A stretch of 64,000 nucleotides of DNA from SZUA-22 sp963751695 (GTDB lineage Bacteria; Bacteroidota; Ignavibacteria; Ignavibacteriales; Melioribacteraceae). Below, in pieces: positions 9,295 to 18,646 of this stretch (position 1 is the stretch's first letter; the number at the start of each line of letters is the position of its first letter). The translations under genes were made by a program, and so were the position numbers. The stretch lies in NCBI GenBank assembly GCA_963751695.1, contig CAVVVP010000010.1, positions 496,001-560,000 on the forward strand. The letters are read 5' to 3'. Under the pieces are notes generated by a model. That model was not told where the DNA came from. It made no database searches and saw only the letters and a program-made list of their open reading frames with translations.

Positions 9295-10309
9295 AATTCG
9301 ATAACGTCCTTTTAATTTTATTTACTATATCCTTTTCGTGCATCTCCTTTGCTCTCAATACCATGTTTTTAATCGCAAGCGGTGAACTTGATCCATGGCC
9401 AACTATGCTAATTCCGTTAACACCAAGAAGAGGAAGACCAGCAACATTATCTGGATTAGCACCTTGGAGGGCTTCTTTCATAGAATTACGGACAATTCCA
9501 ATTTTTAACTTGTTTGATAAGCTTAGATCTGCATAATTCTTAAAAGTAGATCGTAAAAATGGGATAATACTTTCAGCAAATTTTAGAATCACATTTCCAA
9601 TAAATCCGTCACACACTACTAAGTCAGCAGTTCCTTTAAATATATCGTTACCTTCTACATTACCGATAAAATTAAGATCTGATTTTTTTAATAATTCAAT
9701 TGTATCTGCAGTTAACTTGTAGCCTTTACTTTCTTCTTCACCTACATTTAAAATTCCTACTCGTGGATTTTCAATACCGTAAATATTTTCAATCATAATT
9801 TTACTTAACAACGCAAACTCGAACAAATGTTGTGGTTTGGAGTCTACGAATGCACCTACATCTGCAACAAACGAATAACCACCTTTTTCATTGGGTAATG
9901 GAGCAGTTAATGTTGGTCTCGATACACCACTTATTCTACCCATACCAAAAATAGAATTTATTACCATCGCTCCAGTATTTCCAGCACTTACAAATGCATG
10001 CGCATTTCCAGATCTAACAAGTTTAGCCCCAACAGCCATTGAGGAATCCGGTTTGGTTTTCATAGACTCTGCCGGATGATCAGTCATCTCTATAACTTCG
10101 TTGGCGTTAATAATATTCTTGTAATCAAATTTCAGATTGTTGGTTTCAATCTCCTTTTTTACTACCTCAGACTTTCCTACAAGAAGTAATTCAAAATCTG
10201 GAGATTCTTTAAGTGCGTCGATAGAACCTAATACTGTATTGCGAGGGGCGAAATCTCCACCCATCGCATCAATAGCAATCACACATTTTGAATTTTGGTT
10301 ATTATCCAT
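9284..10309 (-). CDS. plsX: Phosphate acyltransferase
   Basis: PlsX makes acyl-phosphate from acyl-ACP, the first committed step towards phosphatidic acid. The N-terminus has IAIDAMGGDFAPR. SAGNTGAMV is near residue 110, and NVGEEESKG and VCDGFIGNVILK follow, all family hallmarks. The length of 341 is normal. It lies just after rpmF and overlaps fabH by 11 bp, the widespread rpmF-plsX-fabH arrangement. Confidence 0.96.
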   Translation of the reverse strand: MDNNQNSKCVIAIDAMGGDFAPRNTVLGSIDALKESPDFELLLVGKSEVVKKEIETNNLKFDYKNIINANEVIEMTDHPAESMKTKPDSSMAVGAKLVRSGNAHAFVSAGNTGAMVINSIFGMGRISGVSRPTLTAPLPNEKGGYSFVADVGAFVDSKPQHLFEFALLSKIMIENIYGIENPRVGILNVGEEESKGYKLTADTIELLKKSDLNFIGNVEGNDIFKGTADLVVCDGFIGNVILKFAESIIPFLRSTFKNYADLSLSNKLKIGIVRNSMKEALQGANPDNVAGLPLLGVNGISIVGHGSSSPLAIKNMVLRAKEMHEKDIVNKIKRTLSNYAE

Positions 10310-10321
10310 TTGGAGGATTTG

Positions 10322-10501
10322 TTATGATTCTGGAACAAACATAGATCGTCCAGCATAGTAGCCACAACTTGGACAAGCTCTGTGGTTTAACTTTAATTCA
10401 CCACAATTTGAACATGCACTCAATGTTGGAGCAGAAGCTTTATAATGAGTTCTTCTTTTATCTCTTCTGCTTTTAGATATTTTCCTTTTCGGATGAGCCA
10501 T
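10322..10501 (-). CDS. rpmF: 50S ribosomal protein L32
   Basis: A 59-residue basic protein starts MAHPKRKISKSRRDKRR. It carries two CxxC pairs (CSNCG and CPSCG) that form the zinc site of C+ type L32. It belongs to the large ribosomal subunit. It lies 16 bp after the DUF177 gene and 12 bp before plsX, the canonical order. AAAGGTAAATTAAA precedes the ATG. Confidence 0.96.
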   Translation of the reverse strand: MAHPKRKISKSRRDKRRTHYKASAPTLSACSNCGELKLNHRACPSCGYYAGRSMFVPES

Positions 10502-10517
10502 TTTAATTTACCTTTAT

Positions 10518-11036
10518 TTAATTAAGATTCCCTTTTAATTTCTTCAACGGTTCCCAAACTGGATTTTCTACATCATTTTCACAGTTACACTCAACGTGGT
10601 TTAAATTATTTCCGCAGTTTGGGCACAGTCCTTTACAATCTTCGCTACATAATACCTTCATTGGTATTGCTAAATTCATAATTTCTTTAACATCGTTTAA
10701 TAAATCAATTTTGTCTTCTGTTGGAGACAAATAATATACTCCGGGATCTTCGGTGACCTCTTTTCCACTTTCATAGATAGTAAAATAAATACTCTGGAAT
10801 TGCTTTGAAAAAGGTCTATTAAATTTTGATGTACATCTATCACAAACCAAACTTGTTTCAAAATCTACATCGCAATTAATAATAATCTGATGATGAGATT
10901 TATCCATCTTACAACTAAGCCTCAATTCCCTCTGGAATTTCTCATCTAAATCAAGATCACCAATTTTTTCAATAAAATCAAAATGATGAATACCATCATT
11001 AAAATTTGTGAATTTAATTTTCATCACGTCAAGCAC
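10518..11036 (-). CDS. DUF177 (YceD-like) protein
   Basis: A 172-residue protein. Its central CDRCTSKF and C-terminal CSEDCKGLCPNCGNNLNHVEC form the cysteine pattern of the DUF177/YceD family. Its gene is almost always next to rpmF, as here. In E. coli and plants the family is linked to 23S rRNA accumulation, but the molecular role is not firmly known. The ATG at 11036 is used; an ATG four codons later (MKIKFTN) is equally plausible. It heads the minus-strand lipid block, so a promoter is expected in 11037-11206. Confidence 0.88.
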   Translation of the reverse strand: MLDVMKIKFTNFNDGIHHFDFIEKIGDLDLDEKFQRELRLSCKMDKSHHQIIINCDVDFETSLVCDRCTSKFNRPFSKQFQSIYFTIYESGKEVTEDPGVYYLSPTEDKIDLLNDVKEIMNLAIPMKVLCSEDCKGLCPNCGNNLNHVECNCENDVENPVWEPLKKLKGNLN

Positions 11037-11206
11037 TAATTAATTTAGCTTACAAATTTAATTATTAAGCGATTTATAATCAAGAAAAACAATTAGTTAC
11101 AATGATTTATGTAATTTAATTTCTTATCTGAATAATTTGAAATTAAAAAGTAATATCTTTTTCTTAAATTACATTTATATGAAAAATTCAACTCATATTT
11201 ACTGAT

Positions 11207-12151
11207 ATGATATTTACATCCCTTACTGCAGCAGTTATTCCGATGTTAATATACCTGCTTTTGCTTTGGAAATTCGACAAATATGAACCGGAACCAATCA
11301 AATTTGTCTTGTTCCATTTTCTTTGGGGTGCAACACTTGCAGTAATAATTGGATTTACCTGGAGCAAATTGGTCTCAATTCCCCTAAACATACTTTTAGA
11401 AAACTTCGGAAATGCCAGCATTTTTCAGATTATTTTAGTTGCTCCAGTTGTGGAAGAGATCTCAAAAGGAATTTTACTTTTCAGAACTGTCAAAGATAAA
11501 CGGTTTAATAATCTCACAGATGGGTTAGTATACGGAGGTGCAATCGGTCTGGGATTTGGTATGACAGAAAATTTTCTCTATTTCATCACATTTGGAGACT
11601 CAATTACAAACCTAGTATTTCTAATTTTAATCAGGTCAGCATTCTCTGCGGTAATGCACGCAATGGCAACAGCCTCTTTTGGAGCATTGCTAAGTATGAG
11701 TAAATATGCCAGAAATAATAACAGAAAACTCCTAATCGTAGTTGGATTTATAAGTGCGATCTCAATTCATTTTATTTGGAATTTCAGTATGAGTTTCTCT
11801 AATACTTTTCTATTTGGATTATTCTTTATGGCTATAATTTTTGTGCTTTTTATATTTGTATTTAACTACTCATTAAATTTTGAGAAAAGAATTATAAAAG
11901 AAAAACTAGAGGAAATTGTACCAAAAGAACTGCTTCAGATTCTTATGTCAACGTTCAGAAACAGAAAAGGTTGGTTTGAGGAGTCCCTTAGAAGAGAATT
12001 CATATTTGCTTCAATCAACCTTGCTTTCAGAAAACATGAACTTGATATCGACCAAGAAAAGAGTGAATTTTACAAATCAGAGATAACCACTCTTGAAAAA
12101 AGAGTAACAGAATTACTAAGATTGAATAAAGAAACGGAAAACACTATATGA
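11207..12151 (+). CDS. PrsW-family intramembrane protease
   Basis: This 314-residue polytopic membrane protein has the PrsW motifs: VVEEISK (EExxK, about residues 82-87), FGMTENFLYF, a His in AVMHAMATASFG, and SIHFIWNFS near residue 185. PrsW is a membrane metalloprotease that performs site-1 cleavage of anti-sigma factors in Bacillus. The C-terminal ~100 residues are charged, probably cytoplasmic and helical. It overlaps nadD by 4 bp. A sigma/FecR pair lies 2 kb downstream on the same strand, but a link between them is only a guess. Confidence 0.85.
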   Translation: MIFTSLTAAVIPMLIYLLLLWKFDKYEPEPIKFVLFHFLWGATLAVIIGFTWSKLVSIPLNILLENFGNASIFQIILVAPVVEEISKGILLFRTVKDKRFNNLTDGLVYGGAIGLGFGMTENFLYFITFGDSITNLVFLILIRSAFSAVMHAMATASFGALLSMSKYARNNNRKLLIVVGFISAISIHFIWNFSMSFSNTFLFGLFFMAIIFVLFIFVFNYSLNFEKRIIKEKLEEIVPKELLQILMSTFRNRKGWFEESLRREFIFASINLAFRKHELDIDQEKSEFYKSEITTLEKRVTELLRLNKETENTI

Positions 12152-12726
12152 GAGCAATCGGTTTATTTGGAGGAACATTTGATCCAATACATATCGGACA
12201 TTTAATTACAGCTCAATCAGTTTTAGAAATTAGAAATTTATCAAAAATACTATTTATGCCTGCATTTGTTTCTCCTCTGAAGTTAGACTACATCTCAGCA
12301 TCTTCTGAAGATAGGACAAAAATGGTTGAACTAGCAATAAAAGATAACCCAAATTTTGAGTTGGATAAATATGAGATAGATAAAGCTCGGATCTCTTTCA
12401 CAATTGATACACTTAAATACTTAAAACAAAAATATGCTGTTATAGAACTAATTATTGGTTATGATAATTTTTTAGTATTTGATAAATGGAAGCAAGCCAA
12501 TGAAATTCTTGAATTGGCTAAAATTGTTGTATTAAAAAGAAGAGTCGATGATTATACTCAAAGGAAGACTGATGATAGATTTATCTTTGTTGACAATCCT
12601 ACGATTGATTTAAATTCAACTGAGATCCGCGAAAGAATTCGTAACAGGAAGAATATCGAATTTTTACTCCCCCCACTCGTAAGTGAATACATTAGCCACA
12701 ATAATCTTTATACTGGTGACAGATGA
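12148..12726 (+). CDS. nadD: Nicotinate-nucleotide adenylyltransferase
   Basis: NadD makes deamido-NAD from nicotinate mononucleotide and ATP in the cytosol. The nucleotidyltransferase signature GLFGGTFDPIHIGHL is at residues 5-19. The C-terminal STEIRERIRNRK corresponds to the ISSTxIR motif. LIIGYDNFLVFDKW is the family's GxDxxxxxxxW region. At 192 residues it is normal length. It overlaps both neighbours by 4 bp (ATGA), so prsW-like, nadD and meaB form one coupled operon. Confidence 0.95.
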   Translation: MRAIGLFGGTFDPIHIGHLITAQSVLEIRNLSKILFMPAFVSPLKLDYISASSEDRTKMVELAIKDNPNFELDKYEIDKARISFTIDTLKYLKQKYAVIELIIGYDNFLVFDKWKQANEILELAKIVVLKRRVDDYTQRKTDDRFIFVDNPTIDLNSTEIRERIRNRKNIEFLLPPLVSEYISHNNLYTGDR

Positions 12727-13670
12727 TGGATCAGCAATTAGTAGATCGAGTTCTAAGCAAAGACAAAAAGTCAATTGCTAGGCTTATCTCTATCATTGAA
12801 TCTGAGCGTCCATCATCGTTTGAATACTTAAAAAAAATTTATTCAAAAACTGGAAATGCCTTTAGACTAGGGATAACTGGACCACCTGGGGCTGGTAAAT
12901 CTACAATAACAAATCAGCTGACAAAATTATATTTAAGTCAATCGAATTCTGTGGCAATAATTGCAGTCGATCCAACAAGTCCATTTACGGGTGGAGCTGT
13001 ATTAGGTGACAGAGTAAGAATGAGTGACATTGGGATGAGTGATGCTGTATACATTAGAAGTATGGCTACTAGAGGTAGTTTGGGTGGTCTCAGTTCAAAA
13101 GCTATGGATTGTGCAGATGTTCTCGATGCTGCTGGATTTGATATTATTATTTTTGAAACCGTCGGTGTGGGTCAATCTGAGTTGGACATTGCAAAGGCAG
13201 CGGATACCACTATTGTTACTCTTGTTCCAGAATCTGGAGATTCAGTGCAAGCAATGAAAGCTGGATTAATGGAAATTGCTGATATATACGTAGTTAATAA
13301 ATTTGACCGTCCTGAAGGAGAAAAAGTAATTTCATCTATTCAGTCTATCTTAAGTATGCAGAAGAATTACGATCATGATTTGATGACCCCAATACATCAG
13401 ACTATTGCAACACAAAATGTAGGAATTGAAGAGCTTTTTGAAACTATAAAAAACTATGCTTCATCAAGTAATTCAGCTGAGTTAATTAGAAAAAAAAGAG
13501 CTGAAAACACAAAACTAAGAGTAAAAGAGATCATTATTGATTCAGTTTCAAAAAAAATATGGAATAAAACGAAAACCGATCTTATTGATAAACTAATTTT
13601 GGATGTTTTGAATAAGAAGCTGTCTCCGTACGATTTAGCTGAGAATATTATTGCACAAATCAACTTATAA
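12723..13670 (+). CDS. meaB: MeaB/ArgK-type GTPase (methylmalonyl-CoA mutase chaperone)
   Basis: This is a G3E-class P-loop GTPase that loads and protects the B12 cofactor of methylmalonyl-CoA mutase. Walker A GPPGAGKST is near residue 54, and AVDPTSPFTGGAVLGDRVRM and ETVGVGQSE follow. NKFDRPEG is the base-recognition motif near residue 196. The length of 315 is typical. The mutase is not in the window. The propionyl-CoA carboxylase beta subunit at 33519-35054 would feed the same pathway. Confidence 0.94.
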   Translation: MMDQQLVDRVLSKDKKSIARLISIIESERPSSFEYLKKIYSKTGNAFRLGITGPPGAGKSTITNQLTKLYLSQSNSVAIIAVDPTSPFTGGAVLGDRVRMSDIGMSDAVYIRSMATRGSLGGLSSKAMDCADVLDAAGFDIIIFETVGVGQSELDIAKAADTTIVTLVPESGDSVQAMKAGLMEIADIYVVNKFDRPEGEKVISSIQSILSMQKNYDHDLMTPIHQTIATQNVGIEELFETIKNYASSSNSAELIRKKRAENTKLRVKEIIIDSVSKKIWNKTKTDLIDKLILDVLNKKLSPYDLAENIIAQINL

Positions 13671-13789
13671 CATTATTTTTTCTTGAGGGATAGAAATAAT
13701 ATTTTTAATTAGATACTTGAATCTCTTTAATTTTGTAATTTTTCTTGCTAATTTTCACTAATACAGATTAACTATTATTCTCTGCAAAT

Positions 13790-14311
13790 ATGGAAGATAA
13801 GTTCACTGACGAAATCGTAGAAGAAGCTAAACTTGGCAAGAAACACGCATTCAAAGATCTCTGCGAAGTCAATGTCAAAAAGATCTACAACCTAGCCTTT
13901 CGAATGTTATTAACTCATGAGGATGCTGTAAAAGTAACGTCTGAAACCTTCATTGAAGCCTGGGATAATCTTAAACACTTGCGAAGTGATCAGAAATTTG
14001 ATGTCTGGATAAAAAGCATAGCCATTTATAAAATCCTTGATAAAGCAAAGCTCAATAAAGGGAGCAAATTCTTTTCGAAATCTGGGGATAAGGAGATACC
14101 AAACCTTGATAATATTGGGACAAAGAATATTGTTGAACTACTTATTATGTCGCAACCTAAAATGGAAAGAATCGTTTACATCCTCAAAGACCTAGAAGAA
14201 TATTCATATAAAGAGATCAGCGATTTTATAGATGGACTATCAGTTGCGCAAATTCAATCAATTGTTAAAAAGACAAGAGAAAGTTTAATTGAAGCTATAA
14301 AATATGCATGA
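13790..14311 (+). CDS. ECF-type RNA polymerase sigma factor
   Basis: A 173-residue protein with sigma region 2 (LAFRMLLTHEDAVKVTSETFIEAWDNL, about residues 35-65) and a weaker region 4 (DLEEYSYKEISDFI.. VAQIQSIVKKTRESL, about residues 128-168). It lacks regions 1 and 3, as ECF sigmas do. Region 2 has EDAVKVTSETF where DAEDxxQExF is usual, so it is diverged. It overlaps the FecR-like gene by 8 bp, the usual pairing with a cognate anti-sigma. Target promoters are unknown. Confidence 0.85.
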   Translation: MEDKFTDEIVEEAKLGKKHAFKDLCEVNVKKIYNLAFRMLLTHEDAVKVTSETFIEAWDNLKHLRSDQKFDVWIKSIAIYKILDKAKLNKGSKFFSKSGDKEIPNLDNIGTKNIVELLIMSQPKMERIVYILKDLEEYSYKEISDFIDGLSVAQIQSIVKKTRESLIEAIKYA

Positions 14312-15434
14312 TGATGATATTCATATAAAGCTTCACGACTATTTTGATGGTCTACTTTCTCCTGAAGAAGAAGGCGATTTTCAAACACTTCTTATGGATA
14401 ATAGATCACTGGCAATTGAGTTAGGAAAACTTAAAGATCTTAAACGCCGACTCAAAAACATGCCTCTCAGTTTTGAACCTCCAGGCAGAATAATTGATAA
14501 CATAACAGAAAAGTTGCTTACACTTGAGAGTAATAATTCACAAAAACTTAGAAGAAAAGAACCTCAGAGCATTAAACCGAAACTAAAACCTGCTAAGAAA
14601 AAATCGGGAAGTAAAGTTTTAGTAAGTGTTATTTTAATTCTTATTATTGTAGTTCTCGGCGGTGCAGGTGGTTATTATTTTTACAATATGAATAAGAGTA
14701 CGACTCCTTGGAGAATTGTAACTCTTAGTGGTGAAGTAAAAATTGGTAGTTCTGGGCAATCAGGGAATCAAATTTCCGAAAATCAAATATTTCAATTAAG
14801 TGATGAGGGTGAGTCAGATATCTACTTAGGTGATAAGGGAGTTCTGAAATTCATTGGGAAATCAGAGTTTGAAATTCTTAGCGCTAGTAGAGTTATTAAC
14901 ACAATTAGATTTAATTATGGATTTCTTGAATATATTCCAAAACCAAACAGTATTGAACTTGAAACCGTGATTAACGATTTTAAAGTAAAAAGTAATAACG
15001 CTAAGTTTAGAATCTCAACCGATAAGTTAGGAGATTACACAGCAGAAGTATTAAATAATTTTGTAGTAATCGAATTCAGAGAAAAACAATACAGATTTGC
15101 TCACGATCATAGAGTTAAAATTGTTGCAGATCAGGCTATTAGAACTCCCTATTTTATTAATACAAGTTCCAGCTTTATTAAGCTGCTGCAAGATTTTGAT
15201 TATAATAAAGAACCAAAACTACTGAAAAAGATCATTTCTCAAGCTGAAAAAGTAGATGCTCTATCGCTTCACTTTTTACTATCCCAAGTAAAACCAGCTG
15301 ATAGGGAATTAATAATTACTAAGCTTGAACAACTCGTTCCCCTCCCCTATGGAGTTGCAAAAAACGAAATACTAATTCTCAACCAAGTGATGGTAGACAA
15401 ATGGTGGGATAAAATCTATAGTGAAATATTCTAA
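14304..15434 (+). CDS. Anti-sigma / FecR-domain membrane protein
   Basis: A 376-residue protein. The N-terminal cytoplasmic segment resembles the anti-sigma domain (LHDYFDGLLSPEEEGDF) but has no zinc-binding Cys. A Lys-rich linker leads to one transmembrane helix near residues 108-132. A FecR-like periplasmic domain follows from about 145 (WRIVTLSGEVKIGSSG, ..DLYLGDKG-like repeats). Together with the overlapping sigma gene it looks like a one-operon envelope sensing pair. No TonB receptor is adjacent, so the signal is not apparent. Confidence 0.75.
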   Translation: MHDDDIHIKLHDYFDGLLSPEEEGDFQTLLMDNRSLAIELGKLKDLKRRLKNMPLSFEPPGRIIDNITEKLLTLESNNSQKLRRKEPQSIKPKLKPAKKKSGSKVLVSVILILIIVVLGGAGGYYFYNMNKSTTPWRIVTLSGEVKIGSSGQSGNQISENQIFQLSDEGESDIYLGDKGVLKFIGKSEFEILSASRVINTIRFNYGFLEYIPKPNSIELETVINDFKVKSNNAKFRISTDKLGDYTAEVLNNFVVIEFREKQYRFAHDHRVKIVADQAIRTPYFINTSSSFIKLLQDFDYNKEPKLLKKIISQAEKVDALSLHFLLSQVKPADRELIITKLEQLVPLPYGVAKNEILILNQVMVDKWWDKIYSEIF

Positions 15435-15453
15435 ATTATATTTATCTCAATTC

Positions 15454-16731
15454 CTAATTTGTTTCTACTTTTTTTTCTTTAACTATCAACCACACGATTG
15501 ATGAAATTGCTAAAGAAACTCCGCTGATTAAAAATACTATATTTTTATTTACTGCATCTTCAACTACTAATCCAATTACAAGACTCACAAATAGTTGAGG
15601 AATCACAATTGAGAGATTAAACATTCCCATAAAAAAGCCCATTCTCGCCTTGTCCACAACTTCTGACATTATCGCAAATGGAAGTGATACTATGGCAGCC
15701 CAACCAATTCCGGCGACACCCATTAAAAAATATAGTGAGTATTCTGTAAAGCCAAAAAACGCTATGCTAAAATAACCAAGGGACATAATTGCCACGCAGA
15801 TCATCTGAGTTTTTACTCTTCCAATTTTCTCTGCTATCGGTTCAAGAACAAATGCTGGAAGGATTGCACCGACGGCATTAAGAATTAAAAAAGAAACTGA
15901 AATGATTTGTCCAGTCTTAAGGTCAATTGCCTTTATCATTTCTTCTGTGGCTCCATCTGGGGTTAGATTTATCTTCTGTGTTATAAATGCTATAATAAAT
16001 ACAAACATTGTTTGAACACCAATCCAAGAGAAAGCGTTCGCAAAACTAATTTTCAGGAATGCAGAAATATCAGTTTTAGAAGATTTATCATTTTCTTCAG
16101 ATTTCTCTTCTTTTTCAAGTGTTTTTGGTTCCTCAATAAAAAGAGATGGAATTATTGTAAAAAGTAGTACAAGCCCGACACCAAAATATATTAAAAAGAA
16201 GTTTCCCCAGATTGCTCCAATTGCGTAAGCTAGAACACCAAAACTGCCCGATATCGTCTGCATCCAAGTATACCCTTTTGTACGAGGATTTCCATTGGGA
16301 GTTACGTCAGCAATAATGGATCTTGTAGGATTAAAGCTTACATTGATCGAAAGATCAAGAGTGAGAGCAACAACCATTGCAATTGCGATTAAATTATCGA
16401 ATGGGAGAGTATCATTGATTACTCCAATGCTTGGAAGTGCAAGCAGCATCAGAGCAGCAAGGGTACCGCCAATAATGATAAATGGACGTCTTCTTCCATT
16501 CAAGAACCATACATTGTCACTAATAAAGCCAACAATAGGCTGAGCAATAAGTCCTGCTATTGGTCCGGCAGCCCAGACAAATCCCATTTCATGTAGATCT
16601 AAACCAAATTGTGTGACTAATATCCAACTTAGCGCAGAAATTTGAACTGATAGTGCAAATCCCATTGCGGTTGCTGGTAAACTCAAAATGACGTAAAATA
16701 CATTGGATAATTTTTTCTGGATGTCGATCAT
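15454..16731 (-). CDS. MFS transporter, SLC45/sucrose-type
   Basis: A 425-residue polytopic protein with about 12 membrane segments. GFISDNVWFLNGRRRPFIIIGG is the loop 2-3 motif seen in plant and bacterial sucrose/maltose carriers of the SLC45-like group. AGPIAGLIAQP precedes it. A central Lys/Glu-rich loop (about residues 200-225) separates the two halves. Sugar-proton symport is the likely activity, but the substrate cannot be read from sequence. It is a single minus-strand gene convergent with the sigma/FecR pair. Confidence 0.8.
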   Translation of the reverse strand: MIDIQKKLSNVFYVILSLPATAMGFALSVQISALSWILVTQFGLDLHEMGFVWAAGPIAGLIAQPIVGFISDNVWFLNGRRRPFIIIGGTLAALMLLALPSIGVINDTLPFDNLIAIAMVVALTLDLSINVSFNPTRSIIADVTPNGNPRTKGYTWMQTISGSFGVLAYAIGAIWGNFFLIYFGVGLVLLFTIIPSLFIEEPKTLEKEEKSEENDKSSKTDISAFLKISFANAFSWIGVQTMFVFIIAFITQKINLTPDGATEEMIKAIDLKTGQIISVSFLILNAVGAILPAFVLEPIAEKIGRVKTQMICVAIMSLGYFSIAFFGFTEYSLYFLMGVAGIGWAAIVSLPFAIMSEVVDKARMGFFMGMFNLSIVIPQLFVSLVIGLVVEDAVNKNIVFLISGVSLAISSIVWLIVKEKKVETN

Positions 16732-16876
16732 AATTACTCCGCAATTTTAACTTACTTTGTGAATAATGATGCAAGATAGCTATTCTGGTTTTTAATTTCA
16801 TTGATAATTATTTGAATTATATTTGTTGCAATTAAAAGCGGTTCAAAATAACTTTGTTGATTGAATTTTTGTAATT

Positions 16877-17332
16877 ATGTCTAAGACTGAAGAAAAATAT
16901 ATTACCACAAATCGAAAAGCTTTTCACGATTATTTCATCTCAAATAAAATTGAGGCTGGAATTTCTTTAATCGGGACAGAAGTAAAGGCACTCAGAAATG
17001 GAAAAGCTAATTTAGTTGATGGTTATGCAGTCATTAAGAATAATGAAGTCTGGTTAATGAATGCACATATAGGTTTTTATGAGCATGGAAACATTAATAA
17101 TCATGAACCAATGAGACAGCGTAAGCTATTACTTAAAAAAAGTGAGATAAAAAAGCTTACATCCAAGCTTAACGAGAAAGGATTTACTCTAATACCACTA
17201 AGGCTATATTTTTCAAGAGGTAAAGTAAAAGTCGAACTTGGATTAGCACAGGGTAAAAAGATGTATGACAAGCGAGAGGCAATTGCGAAAAGGGATATAC
17301 AGCGCGATTTGGATAGAAGAGTTAAAATGTAA
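16877..17332 (+). CDS. smpB: SsrA-binding protein
   Basis: SmpB binds tmRNA and delivers it to stalled ribosomes. The core ISLIGTEVKALRNGKANLVDGYA is near residues 29-50. The basic C-terminal tail, which reads the empty mRNA channel, is present (KKMYDKREAIAKRDIQRDLDRR). The length of 151 is standard. Its gene is followed by tyrS after 67 bp. No tmRNA gene is visible in the window. Confidence 0.96.
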   Translation: MSKTEEKYITTNRKAFHDYFISNKIEAGISLIGTEVKALRNGKANLVDGYAVIKNNEVWLMNAHIGFYEHGNINNHEPMRQRKLLLKKSEIKKLTSKLNEKGFTLIPLRLYFSRGKVKVELGLAQGKKMYDKREAIAKRDIQRDLDRRVKM

Positions 17333-17399
17333 TTTTGGGAATTTTGATAAGTGATGCTCGTTAATAAATTTTTATAAAATTGAGATTGAGGATTTTAAA

Positions 17400-18632
17400 T
17401 TGAGTGAGAAAATAGACTTCCTATCCGTCGCTGAACAGATGGATTTTATTAAACGAGGTGTATCTGAGATCATTCCTGAAGAGGAACTAAAAAATAAATT
17501 AGAAAAATCAATTGAAACTGGTAAACCGCTTAATATTAAACTTGGATGTGACCCAACAAGACCCGATCTGCATCTGGGTCATGGAGTTGTTCTTAGGAAA
17601 TTAGCTCAATTCCAAGAACTTGGTCATCAAGCGATTTTAATAATTGGTGATTTCACCGCTCTAATCGGGGATCCTTCTGGTAGAAATTCAACTCGTCCTC
17701 CCCTAACTCAAGAAGAGATTGAGAATAATGCAAAATCATACTTTGAGCAAGCATATAAAATTTTGGACAAAGATAAAACCAAGATAGTCTACAACTCTGA
17801 ATGGCTTGGGAAAATGGACTTTGCAGAAGTTATAAAATTATCTTCCAAATATACCGTGGCTAGAATGCTCGAAAGAGATGATTTTACTAACCGATTCAAA
17901 AGTGGAGTTCCGATAAGTATGCATGAAATACTTTATCCACTTGCTCAAGCTATGGATTCTGTGGCGATAGAAAGCGATGTTGAACTTGGTGGTACTGATC
18001 AGAAGTTCAATCTCCTTGTTGGACGTGACATTCAGAGAGAACATAACATGGCTCCGCAAGTCATTCTAACAATGCCAATTTTAGTTGGAACCGATGGTGT
18101 CGAAAAAATGAGCAAGTCTTACGATAATTACATTGGTATTAGCGATTCACCAAAAGATATTTATGGAAGAACTTTATCCATCCCAGATGATATTATTTAT
18201 ACTTACTTTGAGTTGGCAACCGACACTAACAGAGATGATCTTTTAAATATTAAAGCACAGTTGGAAAATATCAATAATAACCCCCGTAATATTAAAAGAA
18301 GCTTAGCTAGAAAATTAGTTGAGATGTATCACTCAAAAGAAGATGCATTACAAGCTGAGCAAGAATTTGACAATATTTTTATTAATAAAGGATTACCGGA
18401 AGAACTACCAGAATATGAACCAAGCTCAGACTCATTGACAATACTAGATCTAATAGTAGAAATAAACTTTGCACCATCCAAAGGAGAAGCACGAAGATTA
18501 GTTCAACAGGGTGGGGTCTCTATAGATGGGGAGAAGATATCTGACTTTTACCAAAATATCATTTTTGATTCTGAAAAAATATTAAAAGTTGGAAAAAGGA
18601 AATTTATCAAATTAGTACCTTATAATAATTAA
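17400..18632 (+). CDS. tyrS: Tyrosyl-tRNA synthetase
   Basis: Class I synthetase charging tRNA-Tyr. The ATP-binding motif HLGH is at about residue 58 (DPTRPDLHLGHG) and KMSKS at about 235 (VEKMSKSYDN). The C-terminal S4-type RNA-binding domain covers about residues 343-405 (PSKGEARRLVQQGGVSIDG). The start is a TTG at 17400, giving MSEKIDFL, and no ATG fits the conserved N-terminus. The length of 410 matches the TyrZ-type group. Confidence 0.96.
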   Translation: MSEKIDFLSVAEQMDFIKRGVSEIIPEEELKNKLEKSIETGKPLNIKLGCDPTRPDLHLGHGVVLRKLAQFQELGHQAILIIGDFTALIGDPSGRNSTRPPLTQEEIENNAKSYFEQAYKILDKDKTKIVYNSEWLGKMDFAEVIKLSSKYTVARMLERDDFTNRFKSGVPISMHEILYPLAQAMDSVAIESDVELGGTDQKFNLLVGRDIQREHNMAPQVILTMPILVGTDGVEKMSKSYDNYIGISDSPKDIYGRTLSIPDDIIYTYFELATDTNRDDLLNIKAQLENINNNPRNIKRSLARKLVEMYHSKEDALQAEQEFDNIFINKGLPEELPEYEPSSDSLTILDLIVEINFAPSKGEARRLVQQGGVSIDGEKISDFYQNIIFDSEKILKVGKRKFIKLVPYNN

Positions 18633-18646
18633 TTGAGGGGATTGTA

